A DNA stretch of 64,000 nucleotides from Streptomyces sp. XM4193 (GTDB taxonomy: Bacteria > Actinomycetota > Actinomycetes > Streptomycetales > Streptomycetaceae): contig NZ_JALLGK010000001.1 of assembly GCF_023072595.1 (NCBI RefSeq), positions 806,001 to 870,000 on the forward strand, in the 5' to 3' direction. Below are positions 63,977 to 64,000 of the stretch, piece after piece; the stretch's first letter is position 1; every line of letters begins with the position of its first letter. The notes beneath the pieces were generated by a model, which saw only the letters and a program-made list of their open reading frames with translations, was not told the DNA's origin and did not search any database. The translations under genes and the position numbers were made by a program.

Positions 63977-64000
63977 GTGAACGTTCTGGACATTCTGCTG
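63977..64000 (+). CDS. Start of a MarP-like membrane serine protease (partial)
   Basis: The last 24 bases read as GTG-AAC-GTT-CTG-GAC-ATT-CTG-CTG (VNVLDILL), the usual N-terminus of the CvpA-like transmembrane region of actinobacterial MarP proteases, in the expected place after the NudL-like gene. The gene continues beyond the window. Confidence 0.55.

Overview
This is high-GC actinobacterial DNA, almost certainly Streptomyces. The evidence is GTG/ATG starts with GTGA/ATGA overlaps, type II PKS-like genes beside giant NRPS genes, and a right flank carrying crp, nth, a NudL-type NUDIX gene and the first codons of a MarP-like gene. About 53 kb (1 to ~54.4 kb) is one biosynthetic gene cluster. 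It continues past the left edge, where a dehydratase gene is cut.

The NRPS logic matches the WS9326A/mohangamide class of cinnamoyl-containing cyclodepsipeptides. NRPS1 (43365-35635) is C(starter)-A-T-C-A-[N-MT]-T, NRPS2 (35632-27812) is C-A-T-C-A-T-E, and NRPS3 (27815-18924) is C-T-C-A*-T-C-A-T-TE. A-domain codes read by eye are Thr, Tyr (N-methylated), Leu, aromatic (Phe, followed by E), none, dead Ser-like, Ser. Two stand-alone A-T enzymes fill the gaps: 17187-13996 reads Thr and 13945-12113 reads Asn. The predicted peptide is acyl-Thr-NMeTyr-Leu-D-Phe-(allo)Thr-Asn-Ser, the WS9326A heptapeptide. A P450/ferredoxin pair (43746-45172) probably makes dehydrotyrosine. A Cys-nucleophile alpha/beta hydrolase (45312-46109) is a candidate aminoacyl shuttle from the stand-alone carriers.

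The left arm (10492 to <1, minus strand) is a type II PKS-like operon for the cinnamoyl-lipid acyl chain: two active KS, two Cys-less KS-like (CLF-like) partners, two ACPs, paired hot-dog dehydratases, a DsbA/HCCA-isomerase-like protein, a CrtISO-like FAD enzyme, a double hot-dog protein and an alpha/beta hydrolase. A second PKS block at 46330-51328 has a fused double dehydratase, three DsrE/F/H-like (TusBCD-fold) proteins and an ACP on the minus strand, with a divergent KS/CLF pair on the plus strand. The DsrEFH-like trio has no obvious role and is the most unusual content.

From 51.4 to 54.4 kb lie a membrane protein, a second type II thioesterase, an MbtH-like protein and a LysR HTH-only regulator. 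From 54.6 kb on the genes look like ordinary chromosome: aldehyde dehydrogenase, TetR/MFS pair, NUDIX plus metallo-beta-lactamase-fold pair, crp, nth, NudL-like, marP start.

Structural highlights are a 1259-bp near-identical repeat of foreign-looking codon use encoding the C domains of modules 6 and 7, an embedded adenylation domain that has lost the A10 lysine, an A-less module, and perfect hairpins in several gaps of the PKS operon. All assignments come from reading motifs by eye; no database search was run.
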